Positions 8,793 to 16,910 of a stretch of 64,000 nt of DNA are shown one piece after another. The number at the start of each line of letters is the position of its first letter. The stretch's first letter is position 1. Under the pieces are notes generated by a model. It was not told the DNA's origin. It did not search any database and worked only from the letters and a program-made list of their open reading frames with translations. The position numbers and the translations under genes are program-made. This DNA comes from Mucilaginibacter glaciei (GTDB taxonomy: Bacteria > Bacteroidota > Bacteroidia > Sphingobacteriales > Sphingobacteriaceae), in assembly GCF_014773245.1 (NCBI RefSeq), contig NZ_JACWMX010000006.1:124001-188000 (forward strand). The letters are read 5' to 3'.

Positions 8793-10118
8793 TAACTCTT
8801 CTATCGCATGCTCCACCTTTTTAAAGTCGAAGCTGCCGATCACTTTGTTCATCGCTGCGGTTATCTCTGCATTTTGCAGGTTGCCTATGCTGCCTTCGTG
8901 GGTATGGCTGATATTTTTATCGGGGTAAAAATTGCCCTGCTCTATTGCCAGCCCAACTTGTTTATAAGCATCGCGGAACGGCGTACCATTCAATACCGAT
9001 TTGTTCACTTCTTCTACGCTAAACAGGTAGGCGTATTTAGGGTCGTCCAATATATTTTTGTTTACGCTGATGTTTTGCAGCATAAAGGTGGCCATCTGCA
9101 GGCAATCTATCAGATCCGTAAACGCAGGGAACAATAACTCTTTAAGCAATTGCAATTCGCGGTGATAGCCCGATGGCAGGTTAGTGGTCATCATAGCCAC
9201 ATCGTTTGGCAATGCTTGCAGTCGGTTGCACTTACCACGCATAATTTCCCAAACGTCCGGGTTTTTTTTATGCGGCATAATACTGCTGCCGGTAGTGAGG
9301 TTTTCGGGGTAGCTTACAAAGGCAAAATTCTGGCTCAGGTAAAGGCATTGATCCATCGCCATTTTGGCCAGCGTAGCTGCAATAGATGATAAGGCCTGCG
9401 CAATGATCCGTTCTGTTTTTCCACGGCCCATCTGTGCGTAAACCACATTATGGTTCAGGCTCTCGAAACCCAGCAATTGCGTGGTCATGGTGCGGTTAAG
9501 CGGGAACGACGAGCCATAACCGGCTGCCGAACCTAAAGGATTTTTATTGGTGATCTTCCAGGCGGCAAGCACCATCTCCAGGTCGTCAACCAATCCTTCG
9601 GCATACGCACCAAACCATAAGCCGAATGAGGAGGGCATAGCCACCTGCAAATGCGTATAGCCCGGCAATAAAACGTTTTTATGTTCTTCGCTCAGTTCAA
9701 TTAGATGGCGGAATAGTTTATCAGTTTGCTCCACTACCTGCTGTAGCTGATAGCGGAAGAAGAGTTTCAGATCTACCAGTACCTGGTCGTTACGGGAGCG
9801 GCCGCTATGGATCTTTTTACCGGCATCGCCAATGCGCTGGGTAAGCAACATCTCTACCTGCGAGTGTACATCCTCTACCCCATCTTCAATGGTAAAATTA
9901 CCCTTTTCTATATCTGCGTAGATGGCTTTCAATTCGCGTTGAACCAGGGCAAGGTCGGCGGCATCCATTAAACCGATAGATTGCAGCATGGTAGTGTGCG
10001 CCAGTGAACCAAGCACATCAAAGGCGGCCATTTGCCTGTCCAGCTCACGGTCGCGGCCCACCGTAAAATTTTCTACCAGTGCATCAACGTTTGTGGTTTT
10101 TTGCCAAAGCTTGCTCAT
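8769..10118 (-). CDS. argH: Argininosuccinate lyase
   Basis: A 449-residue argininosuccinate lyase, which splits argininosuccinate into arginine and fumarate in the last step of arginine synthesis in the cytosol. The fumarase/aspartase superfamily signature GSSIMPHKKNP is at residues 277-287 and contains the catalytic Ser. HSGRSRNDQ (104-112) and GYTHLQ (153-158, with the catalytic-pair Thr155/His156) are the other active-site segments. The last seven residues are encoded by a tandem repeat and are probably not ancestral. A TATATTTG box lies exactly four bases before the ATG, so the mRNA may be leaderless. An M20 deacylase that fits the same pathway lies 1 kb away. Confidence 0.97.
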   Translation of the reverse strand: MSKLWQKTTNVDALVENFTVGRDRELDRQMAAFDVLGSLAHTTMLQSIGLMDAADLALVQRELKAIYADIEKGNFTIEDGVEDVHSQVEMLLTQRIGDAGKKIHSGRSRNDQVLVDLKLFFRYQLQQVVEQTDKLFRHLIELSEEHKNVLLPGYTHLQVAMPSSFGLWFGAYAEGLVDDLEMVLAAWKITNKNPLGSAAGYGSSFPLNRTMTTQLLGFESLNHNVVYAQMGRGKTERIIAQALSSIAATLAKMAMDQCLYLSQNFAFVSYPENLTTGSSIMPHKKNPDVWEIMRGKCNRLQALPNDVAMMTTNLPSGYHRELQLLKELLFPAFTDLIDCLQMATFMLQNISVNKNILDDPKYAYLFSVEEVNKSVLNGTPFRDAYKQVGLAIEQGNFYPDKNISHTHEGSIGNLQNAEITAAMNKVIGSFDFKKVEHAIEELVGKSESR

Positions 10119-10122
10119 GCTG

Positions 10123-10130
10123 CAAATATA
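10123..10130 (-). promoter_or_regulatory. TAnnTTTG promoter box of argH
   Basis: Read on the minus strand this is TATATTTG, a perfect match to the Bacteroidota -7 element. Only four bases (CAGC) separate it from the argH ATG, so the transcription start should fall at or next to the A of the start codon. No TTG at the -33 position is evident. Confidence 0.6.
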
Positions 10131-10309
10131 AAATTAAATGGGGTAGATGGGTAGCTCCTAACGGAGCAAAAATCAGGGGGTTGTTTGGTGCTACAAAGCG
10201 GTTGCCCCGATGGGGCACAACCGTTACAGTATGTTCATAATAGCTTAACAATATGCCAGTAGCGATAGGAACAGAATCTGTTATCTTTATTTGTTTTAAA
10301 TTTAACCCT

Positions 10310-10789
10310 ATGCCCAATACACAACTGCGCTTTATTAACCTGAAAACCCAACCATTTGGATTGTTTTTGTTAATGGCTGCAGTATTCTTTATCGCTTCGT
10401 TTATTTCACCACACAAAACTGTCGACGTCAATTTGCGTGATACTTATTTTGTTATCACCATCGCTGTTATTTGCCGCCTCCTCGCCTTGATCTTACTTAT
10501 CATCTGGATAATTTACCTGCTTAGCAATCGCGTATTACTTTCAATCAGGTTAACGTGGGCGCATATCCTCCTTTCAATTTTACCGCTGATTGCTCTGTTA
10601 ATTATATTAGGTTTCTATACACCGCAAGAGGCGCTGCCAACAAGATATTTTACGTTTACCAAGAAAGAAAGCAGCGTTAATTGGAACTTGATCTATGCAA
10701 CGTTAATCGCTATACCCCTTGCCGGGCAATTAATTTTACTGCTTAATGTTATAGGTGGTTTATTTAAAAACCGCAGATTGGATGGATAG
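10310..10789 (+). CDS. Small four-helix membrane protein with an LRDTYFVI motif
   Basis: I do not recognise a named family. From the ATG at 10310 the product is 159 residues; an upstream in-frame ATG at 10253 would add 19 residues that do not look like an export signal, so I prefer 10310. Four hydrophobic segments are visible, at about residues 15-30, 44-70, 79-103 and 126-152. Just before the second helix is VDVNLRDTYFVI, which resembles the HDTYFVVAHFH segment of heme-copper oxidase subunit I but lacks its histidines. The gene stands alone, converging on the M20 gene through a repeat block. Function unknown. Confidence 0.75.
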   Translation: MPNTQLRFINLKTQPFGLFLLMAAVFFIASFISPHKTVDVNLRDTYFVITIAVICRLLALILLIIWIIYLLSNRVLLSIRLTWAHILLSILPLIALLIILGFYTPQEALPTRYFTFTKKESSVNWNLIYATLIAIPLAGQLILLLNVIGGLFKNRRLDG

Positions 10790-10840
10790 TTCCTGCCGGA
10801 GCAAAAGAGATAGCCCCGATAGAGCGATTATTAAAATAAC

Positions 10841-10961
10841 TGTCATTTCGAACGAGCGATAGCGAGGAGAAATCCTCTTAGATAAATATGTAACGGACTA
10901 TGCTTAGCCCAAAAGCAAATCGAAGAAGATTTCTCGTCGCTGCGCTTCCCTCGAAATGACA
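10841..10961. repeat. Palindromic intergenic repeat, family B copy 2
   Basis: Outer arms TGTCATTTCGA and TCGAAATGACA pair perfectly, and inner GAGAAATCCTC pairs partly with GAAGATTTCTC. It shares the GCTTCCCTCGAAATGACA end with the reverse complement of copy 1. Confidence 0.85.
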
Positions 10962-10982
10962 ATGAGGCTTTTATAAGACAAC

Positions 10983-11124
10983 TGTCGTTTCGAACCAGCG
11001 ATGGCGAGGAGAACTATCTCTTGAACGAAGTTAAAAAATCCTGTTGCATTGAAAGGTCTATGACTTTGCCTATCAACAAGTACAACGAAGAAGATTTCTC
11101 GTCGCTGCGCTTCCCTCGAAATGA
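10983..11124. repeat. Palindromic intergenic repeat, family B copy 3
   Basis: This copy starts 21 bases after copy 2 in the same orientation. Its right end is almost identical to that of copy 2 (CGAAGAAGATTTCTCGTCGC and onward), while the left arm has drifted (TGTCGTTTCGAACCAGCGAT) and the centre differs. It looks like a tandem duplication followed by divergence. Confidence 0.8.
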
Positions 11125-11144
11125 CTATGAAATTAGGCTTTGCT

Positions 11145-12209
11145 TTACACGATCTTACTCAGCATCTGCACATATAATTCGATTCCCTGGGCAATCTCCT
11201 CTACATAAATAAACTCATCCGCCATGTGTGAGCGGGCGCTGTCGCCGGGGCCAACTTTAATAGATGGAATGTCTAATAACGACTGGTCTGAAGTAGTTGG
11301 CGAGCCGTATGTTTTGCGGCCCAGGCCTACGCCTGCCTGTACAAAGGGATGGTTTTTAACTATCGACGATGGTTTTAAGCGGATGCCGCGTGGCTTTACA
11401 TCACAACTTACATGCTCGCGGATAATCTCCAACACTTCTTCGTTGCGGTAAGCATCAGTAACACGTACATCTACCGTAAAGGTGCAAGTAGCGGGTACTA
11501 CGTTATGCTGCGAGCCGGCGTTAATGATGGTTACCGACATTTTAATCGGCCCAAATACTTCCGACTCTTTTGGGAATTTAAAATTGCGAAACCATTCTAT
11601 ATCTGCCAGGGCTTTGTAAATAGCGTTATCACCTTCTTCCCGGGCTGCATGGCCGGCGCGGCCATGCGCAGTACAATCTAAGACCATTAAACCACGTTCG
11701 GCAATGGCCAGGTCCATCAAAGTAGGTTCGCCTACTATGCCGAAATCGAGTTTACCTAAATCTGGAATAATTAATTCCAGGCCATTTACGCCGGAGATTT
11801 CCTCTTCGGCGGTGGTAGCCAGGCAAAAATTATATTTTAAGTTTTCTTGCTCAAAGTAATAAAGGAATACGGCTATCAGCGATACCAGGCAGCCCCCGGC
11901 ATCATTACTACCTAAGCCGAATAATTTGCCGTCTTCTGTTTTGGCATCATAAGGGTCGCGGGTGTAGCCGGAATTGGGCTTAACCGTATCGTGGTGTGAG
12001 TTGAGCAATATAGTTGGCTTGGCAGCATCAAAATGCTTGTTCCATGCCCAGATGTTATTGAGTTTGCGATGCGTAATAACGCCGTGCTGCTGCAAAAGCT
12101 GTTCGATCAGATCGGCGGTGCGGTCTTCCTCTTTACTAAAAGATGGTATAGAAATTAATTGCTGTAATAGCTGTAAAGCCAGTTGCGATAATGCTTTTAT
12201 ATCTGCCAT
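11145..12209 (-). CDS. argE: M20 family metallohydrolase, ArgE/DapE type
   Basis: A 354-residue zinc-dependent M20 deacylase. Metal ligands are visible in NSHHDTV (His72, Asp74), SNDAGG (Asp103) and TTAEEE (Glu135-137), and the C-terminal His is in GDSARSH. The lid domain lies between about residues 170 and 280. With argH nearby, the most likely role is removal of the N-acyl group from an ornithine or citrulline intermediate of arginine synthesis; Bacteroidota are known to use N-succinylated intermediates, so acetyl versus succinyl specificity is open. DapE (succinyl-diaminopimelate) is the main alternative. The gene symbol is therefore tentative. Confidence 0.85.
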   Translation of the reverse strand: MADIKALSQLALQLLQQLISIPSFSKEEDRTADLIEQLLQQHGVITHRKLNNIWAWNKHFDAAKPTILLNSHHDTVKPNSGYTRDPYDAKTEDGKLFGLGSNDAGGCLVSLIAVFLYYFEQENLKYNFCLATTAEEEISGVNGLELIIPDLGKLDFGIVGEPTLMDLAIAERGLMVLDCTAHGRAGHAAREEGDNAIYKALADIEWFRNFKFPKESEVFGPIKMSVTIINAGSQHNVVPATCTFTVDVRVTDAYRNEEVLEIIREHVSCDVKPRGIRLKPSSIVKNHPFVQAGVGLGRKTYGSPTTSDQSLLDIPSIKVGPGDSARSHMADEFIYVEEIAQGIELYVQMLSKIV

Positions 12210-12295
12210 AGGTTACGGGTATACACCCTAATGATAAAACGGTAAAATTACAGTTTTTTATATAAGGGTGCAATTGGGCGATATCGTCATAAAGC

Positions 12296-12325
12296 AAAAA
12301 GAGCCGCGTGAAGCGGCTCTTTTTA
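12296..12325 (-). terminator. Rho-independent terminator after ssb
   Basis: A perfect GAGCCGC-GTGA-GCGGCTC type hairpin is flanked by A5 and T5 runs, so it can work in both directions. It lies 26 bases beyond the ssb stop on the minus strand. Confidence 0.85.
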
Positions 12326-12350
12326 TAACTATTTAAATCCACAGATCTGC

Positions 12351-12698
12351 TTAAGCATTAACCATCACAAAATTAATGATCTCAACCTTGTTGGCTACAA
12401 TATCCGATAGATACCTTTTCACTCTTGTTTCATCTACAAAAGAACTCATTTGGATCTTACCTTCAATGTACAGGGTTTGCCCAATCGCAATTTGCAAACT
12501 CTCTTGCTCCATTAACTTTTCGGGTACCCTTATGTTATGGTACTCGTTGTGTTCTGTATTTTCCGTACCCTTTTTAATCACCTCGTTGGTAACTATCGTA
12601 AAACAGCTAAACTTTAATTTTCCTAAAATACCTGAGTGCGGATCGTTAGTAACCTGACCTAATAGAATGACCTTGTTAATACCTGTGTTGCTGAGCAT
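12351..12698 (-). CDS. ssb: Single-stranded DNA-binding protein
   Basis: A 115-residue SSB-type OB-fold protein when started at the ATG at 12698 (MLSNTGINKVILLGQV), which matches the usual GINKVILxG beginning. The frame stays open to an ATG at 12746, giving 131 residues, but the extra 16 residues are not family-like. The protein stops at about the end of the OB fold, so it lacks the glycine-rich linker and acidic tip that recruit repair proteins in the main replicative SSB. This suggests a secondary SSB, perhaps for recombination or competence. That role is an inference from length only. Confidence 0.8.
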   Translation of the reverse strand: MLSNTGINKVILLGQVTNDPHSGILGKLKFSCFTIVTNEVIKKGTENTEHNEYHNIRVPEKLMEQESLQIAIGQTLYIEGKIQMSSFVDETRVKRYLSDIVANKVEIINFVMVNA

Positions 12699-12766
12699 AA
12701 ATCGTGCAAGATGAATATGCTGCAAAATTTGTTTATTCCGATTCAATATCAGTCAGTACAAATACT

Positions 12767-12774
12767 CAAATATA
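12767..12774 (-). promoter_or_regulatory. Candidate TAnnTTTG box of ssb
   Basis: On the minus strand this reads TATATTTG. It is 20 bases before the longer start at 12746 and 68 bases before the preferred start at 12698. No clear -33 TTG is present, so confidence is limited. Confidence 0.4.
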
Positions 12775-12860
12775 GAATATTAACACATGAACTATTCGTA
12801 TTTATACTATTACAACTTTTAATTAATTACTACGTAATTAAAAAACAGTGTAATATCCTA

Positions 12861-13514
12861 TTAAGATATAATACCATTTAGGATGGCATAACGTACCAGG
12901 GCGGCCGTGTTGCGGGTACCCGTTTTATCAGTGAGGCTTTTACGATGGCTTTCTATAGTTCGTTTACTGGTTTGCAGCTTTTCTGCCGCTTCCTGGTTGG
13001 TAAGGCCTGCAGCTATCAGGTTTAGCACTTCTACCTCACGTTCTGAAATGTCTATCTCTTCAGCATTTACTTCAAAACTATGGTCATGGATGCGCACCAG
13101 TTTATCCAATAATTTTAATGATAGTTCGGTACAAATGAAACGCTCGCCCGTGCTGATTACATGGCGGATGCCGAAGGTAAGTTCTGTAGCGTTGGCACTT
13201 TTGAGAATGTAACCTGTAGCACCCGCTTTAAATGCCTGCACAACATGCTTTTCGTCGTCAAGCATGGTCAGCACTATAACCTTGACATTGGGATAGGTTT
13301 GTTTGAGCCGGATAATAACTTCTACGCCGCTCATTTGCGGCATGTTGATAGCGGTGAGGATGATATCGGGTTTTAAACCATCCTTCAGAAATTTCAATAC
13401 TTCCTTACCATTAGAGGCTTCGGCTAAAACTTGTATGTCTTCTTCTTTTTCTAACAATGACCTAATACCATCACGAACCATGTTATGGTCTTCGGCCAAT
13501 AAAACTTTAATCAT
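12861..13514 (-). CDS. NarL/LuxR-type response regulator lacking the phospho-acceptor Asp
   Basis: A 217-residue regulator with an N-terminal receiver (about 1-120) and a C-terminal LuxR helix-turn-helix (about 150-212, with ISEREVEVLNLIAAGLTNQEAA and SKRTIESH). The receiver keeps the acidic pair Glu8/Asp9, the switch Thr in VLTML and the Lys in ILKSA. At the phosphorylation site, however, it reads LTAINMP instead of LMDINMP, so Ala55 (codon GCT at 13350-13352) replaces the Asp. It therefore cannot be activated by the normal aspartyl phosphorylation. No histidine kinase is adjacent. It probably binds DNA constitutively or responds by another route. Confidence 0.92.
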   Translation of the reverse strand: MIKVLLAEDHNMVRDGIRSLLEKEEDIQVLAEASNGKEVLKFLKDGLKPDIILTAINMPQMSGVEVIIRLKQTYPNVKVIVLTMLDDEKHVVQAFKAGATGYILKSANATELTFGIRHVISTGERFICTELSLKLLDKLVRIHDHSFEVNAEEIDISEREVEVLNLIAAGLTNQEAAEKLQTSKRTIESHRKSLTDKTGTRNTAALVRYAILNGIIS

Positions 13515-13644
13515 TACAGGAATGTTAAAAATGAGTTTATGAAAACTGACCGGGAAGTATATGGGTGAGTAGCAAAAAAATAAATCTACATATAATGGTT
13601 TGTATTAACAGTATAAAATTGCAGTTAGCTTAAAATGAGGCGGT

Positions 13645-14895
13645 TTATTCTAACAATAATGCGTCGTCCTCGTCACCCAAACTGAGTTGGATCATATCGT
13701 TACCGGCAATACCTTCTATCGAGCCCTTGATGTGGGCGGCATTCAGTAAAACCTTTTCCAGTTGTTTTTCGCGCGCCTTCCACATTTTCTCCATCGCGTC
13801 TCGCTCTTTCTGGATCGAGATGCGCATGCTCATATATCCTTCACGGATGGCCTTCCATTGTTCAGAAAATTCGCTGCTGGTTAGGTAATCATACAGCAGG
13901 TGCATCTTATCGCCCTTATTATCCTGTGATTTGGCCAACGCGGCCAGTTTAAGCACCCCATCCCGCAGGATGTACGATACCGCCTTTACCTCATCAAAAC
14001 TACAGATCCAAACACCGTCCTTTTCGCCAAAGCAATCCATTCCTTTTGGATAGCATTGGGTTACTATAACAGCTACATCTACATTAGATGCCCGCATATC
14101 CTTCTTCAACTTCTCTATCCAGTCGCCCCCAAAGGCCGATGTACGCTTACTTTCATAAATGATGCGGCCGCACTCCTGCCCAAACTGATTTCGTACGGTT
14201 TGCACACAATCGGCCCCGCGTACGCCCTTGCCCACCTCGCTGATGAGATCAAACGGGAAGTAAGTACGCAGCTGCTCTTCCAATATCAGTTCCTGCACCT
14301 CGCCCTGTAATTGCATAGACCCCTGCTCGGCGCGGCGTTTCATCTCATCCACCAGTTTTTTCTGGTCTTCCAGTTGCTTCTCCATCTCCTTAACCTTTAG
14401 CTGATGCTCGGTATCTTTGATGCTGTACTTTTCTATTTCCTGCTTACGGATCTGCTCGCCTATTTCGATACGTTGCTCCTGCAGTTTGCGCTGCATGGCT
14501 ATCTCCATCTCCTCCTCTTTTTGTTTAAGGGATTGCTCGCGCTGCATAAACTCCAGTTCTTTCTGGCGAGACTCCTTTAATTTTTCGGCACTGGCATTTA
14601 CCGAGCTTTGCAGCATCAGCAACTGGTTCTCAAAATCGGATGCGATAGATTTGCGGAGGTTCTCTTCAAGCGACAATTGTAAGGTCTTCTTTTCAGCCGC
14701 CAGTTTTTGCTCAAAGGCGTCCTGCTGCTGCTTTTCGCGGGCAGAAAATTCGTCATCCTTGCGGCGGTATTCGTCTTCTTTCTGGCGGGTATAATCCTGC
14801 ATCTTCAGCCTTAGCTGCTGCTTATATTCCTCGGCCATAACCTCCTCAATAGGGAAACCATGTCCGCAGCTTGGGCACTTAACTTCTGTAGCCAT
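13645..14895 (-). CDS. DUF2130 coiled-coil protein, possible nuclease
   Basis: A 416-residue DUF2130 protein. It begins with a Cys pair in VKCPSCGHGFP (a partial zinc-ribbon look), continues as a long charged coiled coil at about residues 25-195, and then has a globular domain. That domain has GADCVQTV followed by IIYESKRT, an Asp...Glu-x-Lys arrangement like that of PD-(D/E)XK nucleases, near residues 228-251, and WIEKLKKDMRASNVDVAVIVT after it. Nuclease activity is an inference from this motif; the family has no established role. The gene stands alone, with a repeat element upstream. Confidence 0.85.
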   Translation of the reverse strand: MATEVKCPSCGHGFPIEEVMAEEYKQQLRLKMQDYTRQKEDEYRRKDDEFSAREKQQQDAFEQKLAAEKKTLQLSLEENLRKSIASDFENQLLMLQSSVNASAEKLKESRQKELEFMQREQSLKQKEEEMEIAMQRKLQEQRIEIGEQIRKQEIEKYSIKDTEHQLKVKEMEKQLEDQKKLVDEMKRRAEQGSMQLQGEVQELILEEQLRTYFPFDLISEVGKGVRGADCVQTVRNQFGQECGRIIYESKRTSAFGGDWIEKLKKDMRASNVDVAVIVTQCYPKGMDCFGEKDGVWICSFDEVKAVSYILRDGVLKLAALAKSQDNKGDKMHLLYDYLTSSEFSEQWKAIREGYMSMRISIQKERDAMEKMWKAREKQLEKVLLNAAHIKGSIEGIAGNDMIQLSLGDEDDALLLE

Positions 14896-14929
14896 AATAA
14901 TAATTAGAGAAAATCAAAGATAGGAAAAG

Positions 14930-15050
14930 CCTCACCTATATCCTCTCCAAAGGAGAGGACTTTTTAAAATCAGAATAGCATTCCCTTTAAAGAAGATGGC
15001 TTTAGTTTCGTCCATTTTTTTAGGTCCTCCCTACCGGGGAGGATTTAGGA
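14930..15050. repeat. Palindromic intergenic repeat, family D
   Basis: It contains two strong hairpins in one element: TCCTCTCC-AAA-GGAGAGGA at 14941-14959 and TCCTCCC-TACCG-GGGAGGA at 15025-15043. The flanks (CCTCACCTATATCC at the left, GGATTTAGGA at the right) are also roughly inverted, as expected for a paired palindromic element. It occupies nearly the whole gap between the RemB-like gene and the DUF2130 gene. Confidence 0.8.
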
Positions 15051-15055
15051 GCGCT

Positions 15056-16693
15056 TTAAAAATCGTGATATAAATTCCTGAACGTAGTACGCAGCCCGAA
15101 CGAAATCATGGCTGTTTTTTTGCTGCCCAGGGCGTTCCTTTCGTCGCGGTACAGACCGGCTAACTCAAAGCGGAAGTTGTATTTGGGGTTAACCATAAAT
15201 GATACCGTACCCTCGGCATACCTTACACTGGTAGTAACACCCGGGCCTAATGGAAACCTGACTGCTGCCGGGTATTGGCGCATAGACTGGTTGTAGCCGT
15301 AATCAAACACGGTGCCATCATACCCGTAGCGCGAATAAGTTAGCTGCCCTTGAAAATCAAACCTTCCGGCGGTATAATTCATAATACCCAGGTACTCTTT
15401 GAAATTTGCCCCCAGCGGGTGGCCCAGCGGCTGCCCGTAAAAGGTATAATACGTTAGGGTTTGATTATCTGAATAAGTATCGGGCTGTACCGTATTATAT
15501 TCCATAATATAGCTAAGGTTCTTCACCCCGAAAATATCGCCGCCACGGGCACCTAATTGTAAACCAGTACGATTTTTTCCACCACTGCCCGATTGCAGCT
15601 TATCTATCAGGTACTGGGCATAAATAGCATTTTTATCCAAAAATTTATATTTACCGGTAAAACCTACCATAGTATTGGCGGGTTGTGATGATGGGCCCGA
15701 GCCTGGTATAAATACGATAGGGTTAATATAATTAATATCGAAACCGCGGCGGTTGCCGTTTACATCAGCCTCGGGAATGATCACCGCGTTAAAGAAACCC
15801 AGCGAAAGGCTATTGGTAACATTATAATCCAGATAATGGAACAGGCCGTACTTGCGGCGGTTGCTACCAAAGGAGTCAAACTTTTTTTCGTTGATATCCT
15901 GTAGCATCGTCCACATCATCATATACTGGAATTTGCTTACGTTGGCCGTTACCCGCAGCATAGGGTAATTAGCCGCAAAATCTGACAGCAGCAGCGAGCG
16001 GTACCCATCGCCAATAAAGGTTTTATCCTGCCCCAGGGTAATATTTAGTTCTTTAATGGGTGTGTACGAGAGTAAAGCTGTTACGTACGAATAATCTTTG
16101 GTGGTTTTACCAAAGCTGCGGTCATATCCCTGGCCCGGCACAAAGCCTAAACTATCCACATACCGATTATAGTATGACGGGAATACCGCCTGGTTCTCGT
16201 AACCGCTGGTGTAAAAGGAAAACTTACTGCCCACCGTACCGCCAAATTGAAAACCACGGGTATTGAGCCCCAGTTTAGCCTTTGGCCCTACCCCGATCGG
16301 GTGGAAGTAGGCGGGTTTGGTGTTAGGGTCATCAAAGTCATGGCCCCAGATATTCTCAGACAGGAAATCGCCGTAGAATGTGAAATCCTTTTTATTTACC
16401 TGGATCAGGTGCTCATTAAACAATTTGCGCGATACCCAGCTTTTTCTGGTGGTATCTACCCCTATGTTCATCAGTTCAGTATATCGGGTGCTGACCGTAC
16501 TGTCTATTAAAAAAGGCCTGAGCGAGGTATGCTTCAAACTCCCTTTTGAATAGATTTGCCCGTTAAACTTTTGATAAAACTGGTACGACTGCGGCAAATA
16601 AACCGATTGCGCTTTGGCCAATCCGGCGGTAAGAATAAGCAAGAATAGCGTTAACACCGTTTTACCCGCAACAAGGGAGTAGATTTTTTGCAT
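15056..16693 (-). CDS. RemB-like outer-membrane / gliding-associated protein
   Basis: A 545-residue exported protein. Residues 1-29 from the ATG at 16693 (MQKIYSLVAGKTVLTLFLLI, then LAKAQ) form a Sec signal peptide; a TTG start at 16702 would add only three residues. The rest consists of alternating short beta-strand-like segments rich in Tyr, Phe and Gly, such as NITLGQDKTFIGDGYRSLLLSD, with a terminal aromatic residue (LYHDF), as in an outer-membrane beta barrel. The GQDKTFIGDGYRS region and overall length resemble the gliding-motility protein RemB and Wzi-like barrels. No other gliding genes are in the window, so a role in surface polysaccharide or adhesin display is equally possible. Confidence 0.75.
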   Translation of the reverse strand: MQKIYSLVAGKTVLTLFLLILTAGLAKAQSVYLPQSYQFYQKFNGQIYSKGSLKHTSLRPFLIDSTVSTRYTELMNIGVDTTRKSWVSRKLFNEHLIQVNKKDFTFYGDFLSENIWGHDFDDPNTKPAYFHPIGVGPKAKLGLNTRGFQFGGTVGSKFSFYTSGYENQAVFPSYYNRYVDSLGFVPGQGYDRSFGKTTKDYSYVTALLSYTPIKELNITLGQDKTFIGDGYRSLLLSDFAANYPMLRVTANVSKFQYMMMWTMLQDINEKKFDSFGSNRRKYGLFHYLDYNVTNSLSLGFFNAVIIPEADVNGNRRGFDINYINPIVFIPGSGPSSQPANTMVGFTGKYKFLDKNAIYAQYLIDKLQSGSGGKNRTGLQLGARGGDIFGVKNLSYIMEYNTVQPDTYSDNQTLTYYTFYGQPLGHPLGANFKEYLGIMNYTAGRFDFQGQLTYSRYGYDGTVFDYGYNQSMRQYPAAVRFPLGPGVTTSVRYAEGTVSFMVNPKYNFRFELAGLYRDERNALGSKKTAMISFGLRTTFRNLYHDF

Positions 16694-16910
16694 ACGCAGC
16701 AAAATAAGTATTATTTATTGTAAGATAGAAATTGGCGGGAGAATAAAGTGTCAATGCGCCCACTTCTGATAACTAATAGCTCATACCATATCTTTTGTTC
16801 ATGAACGCACACGGCTTGTGGTCATGAAAGGGCATTAGCTTCATTATCAAGTAAAAAGGAATTTTATTATTGCTATTTTGTTATTATTTTTATCGTTTAT
16901 CACAACTACC

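Larger units (their letters stand above)
10790..11144. other. 355-base convergent gap filled by repeats
   Basis: The gap between the small membrane protein and the M20 deacylase is occupied by two tandem copies of palindromic family B. An open frame at 11021-11212 exists only because it reads through the second copy and into the antisense of the M20 gene; I see no real gene here. Confidence 0.7.

Noticed and set aside
11021..11212. 63-codon open frame on the plus strand
   Set aside because: It is made of a family B palindromic repeat and the antisense 3' end of the M20 gene; the translation has no protein-like pattern.
12136..12342. 68-codon minus-strand frame upstream of the M20 gene
   Set aside because: It overlaps the M20 coding start in another frame and contains the ssb terminator hairpin; it is not a plausible gene.
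14941..14959. Simple terminator hairpin TCCTCTCC-AAA-GGAGAGGA
   Set aside because: The T run follows only on the plus strand, where no gene ends; it is half of the family D palindromic element.
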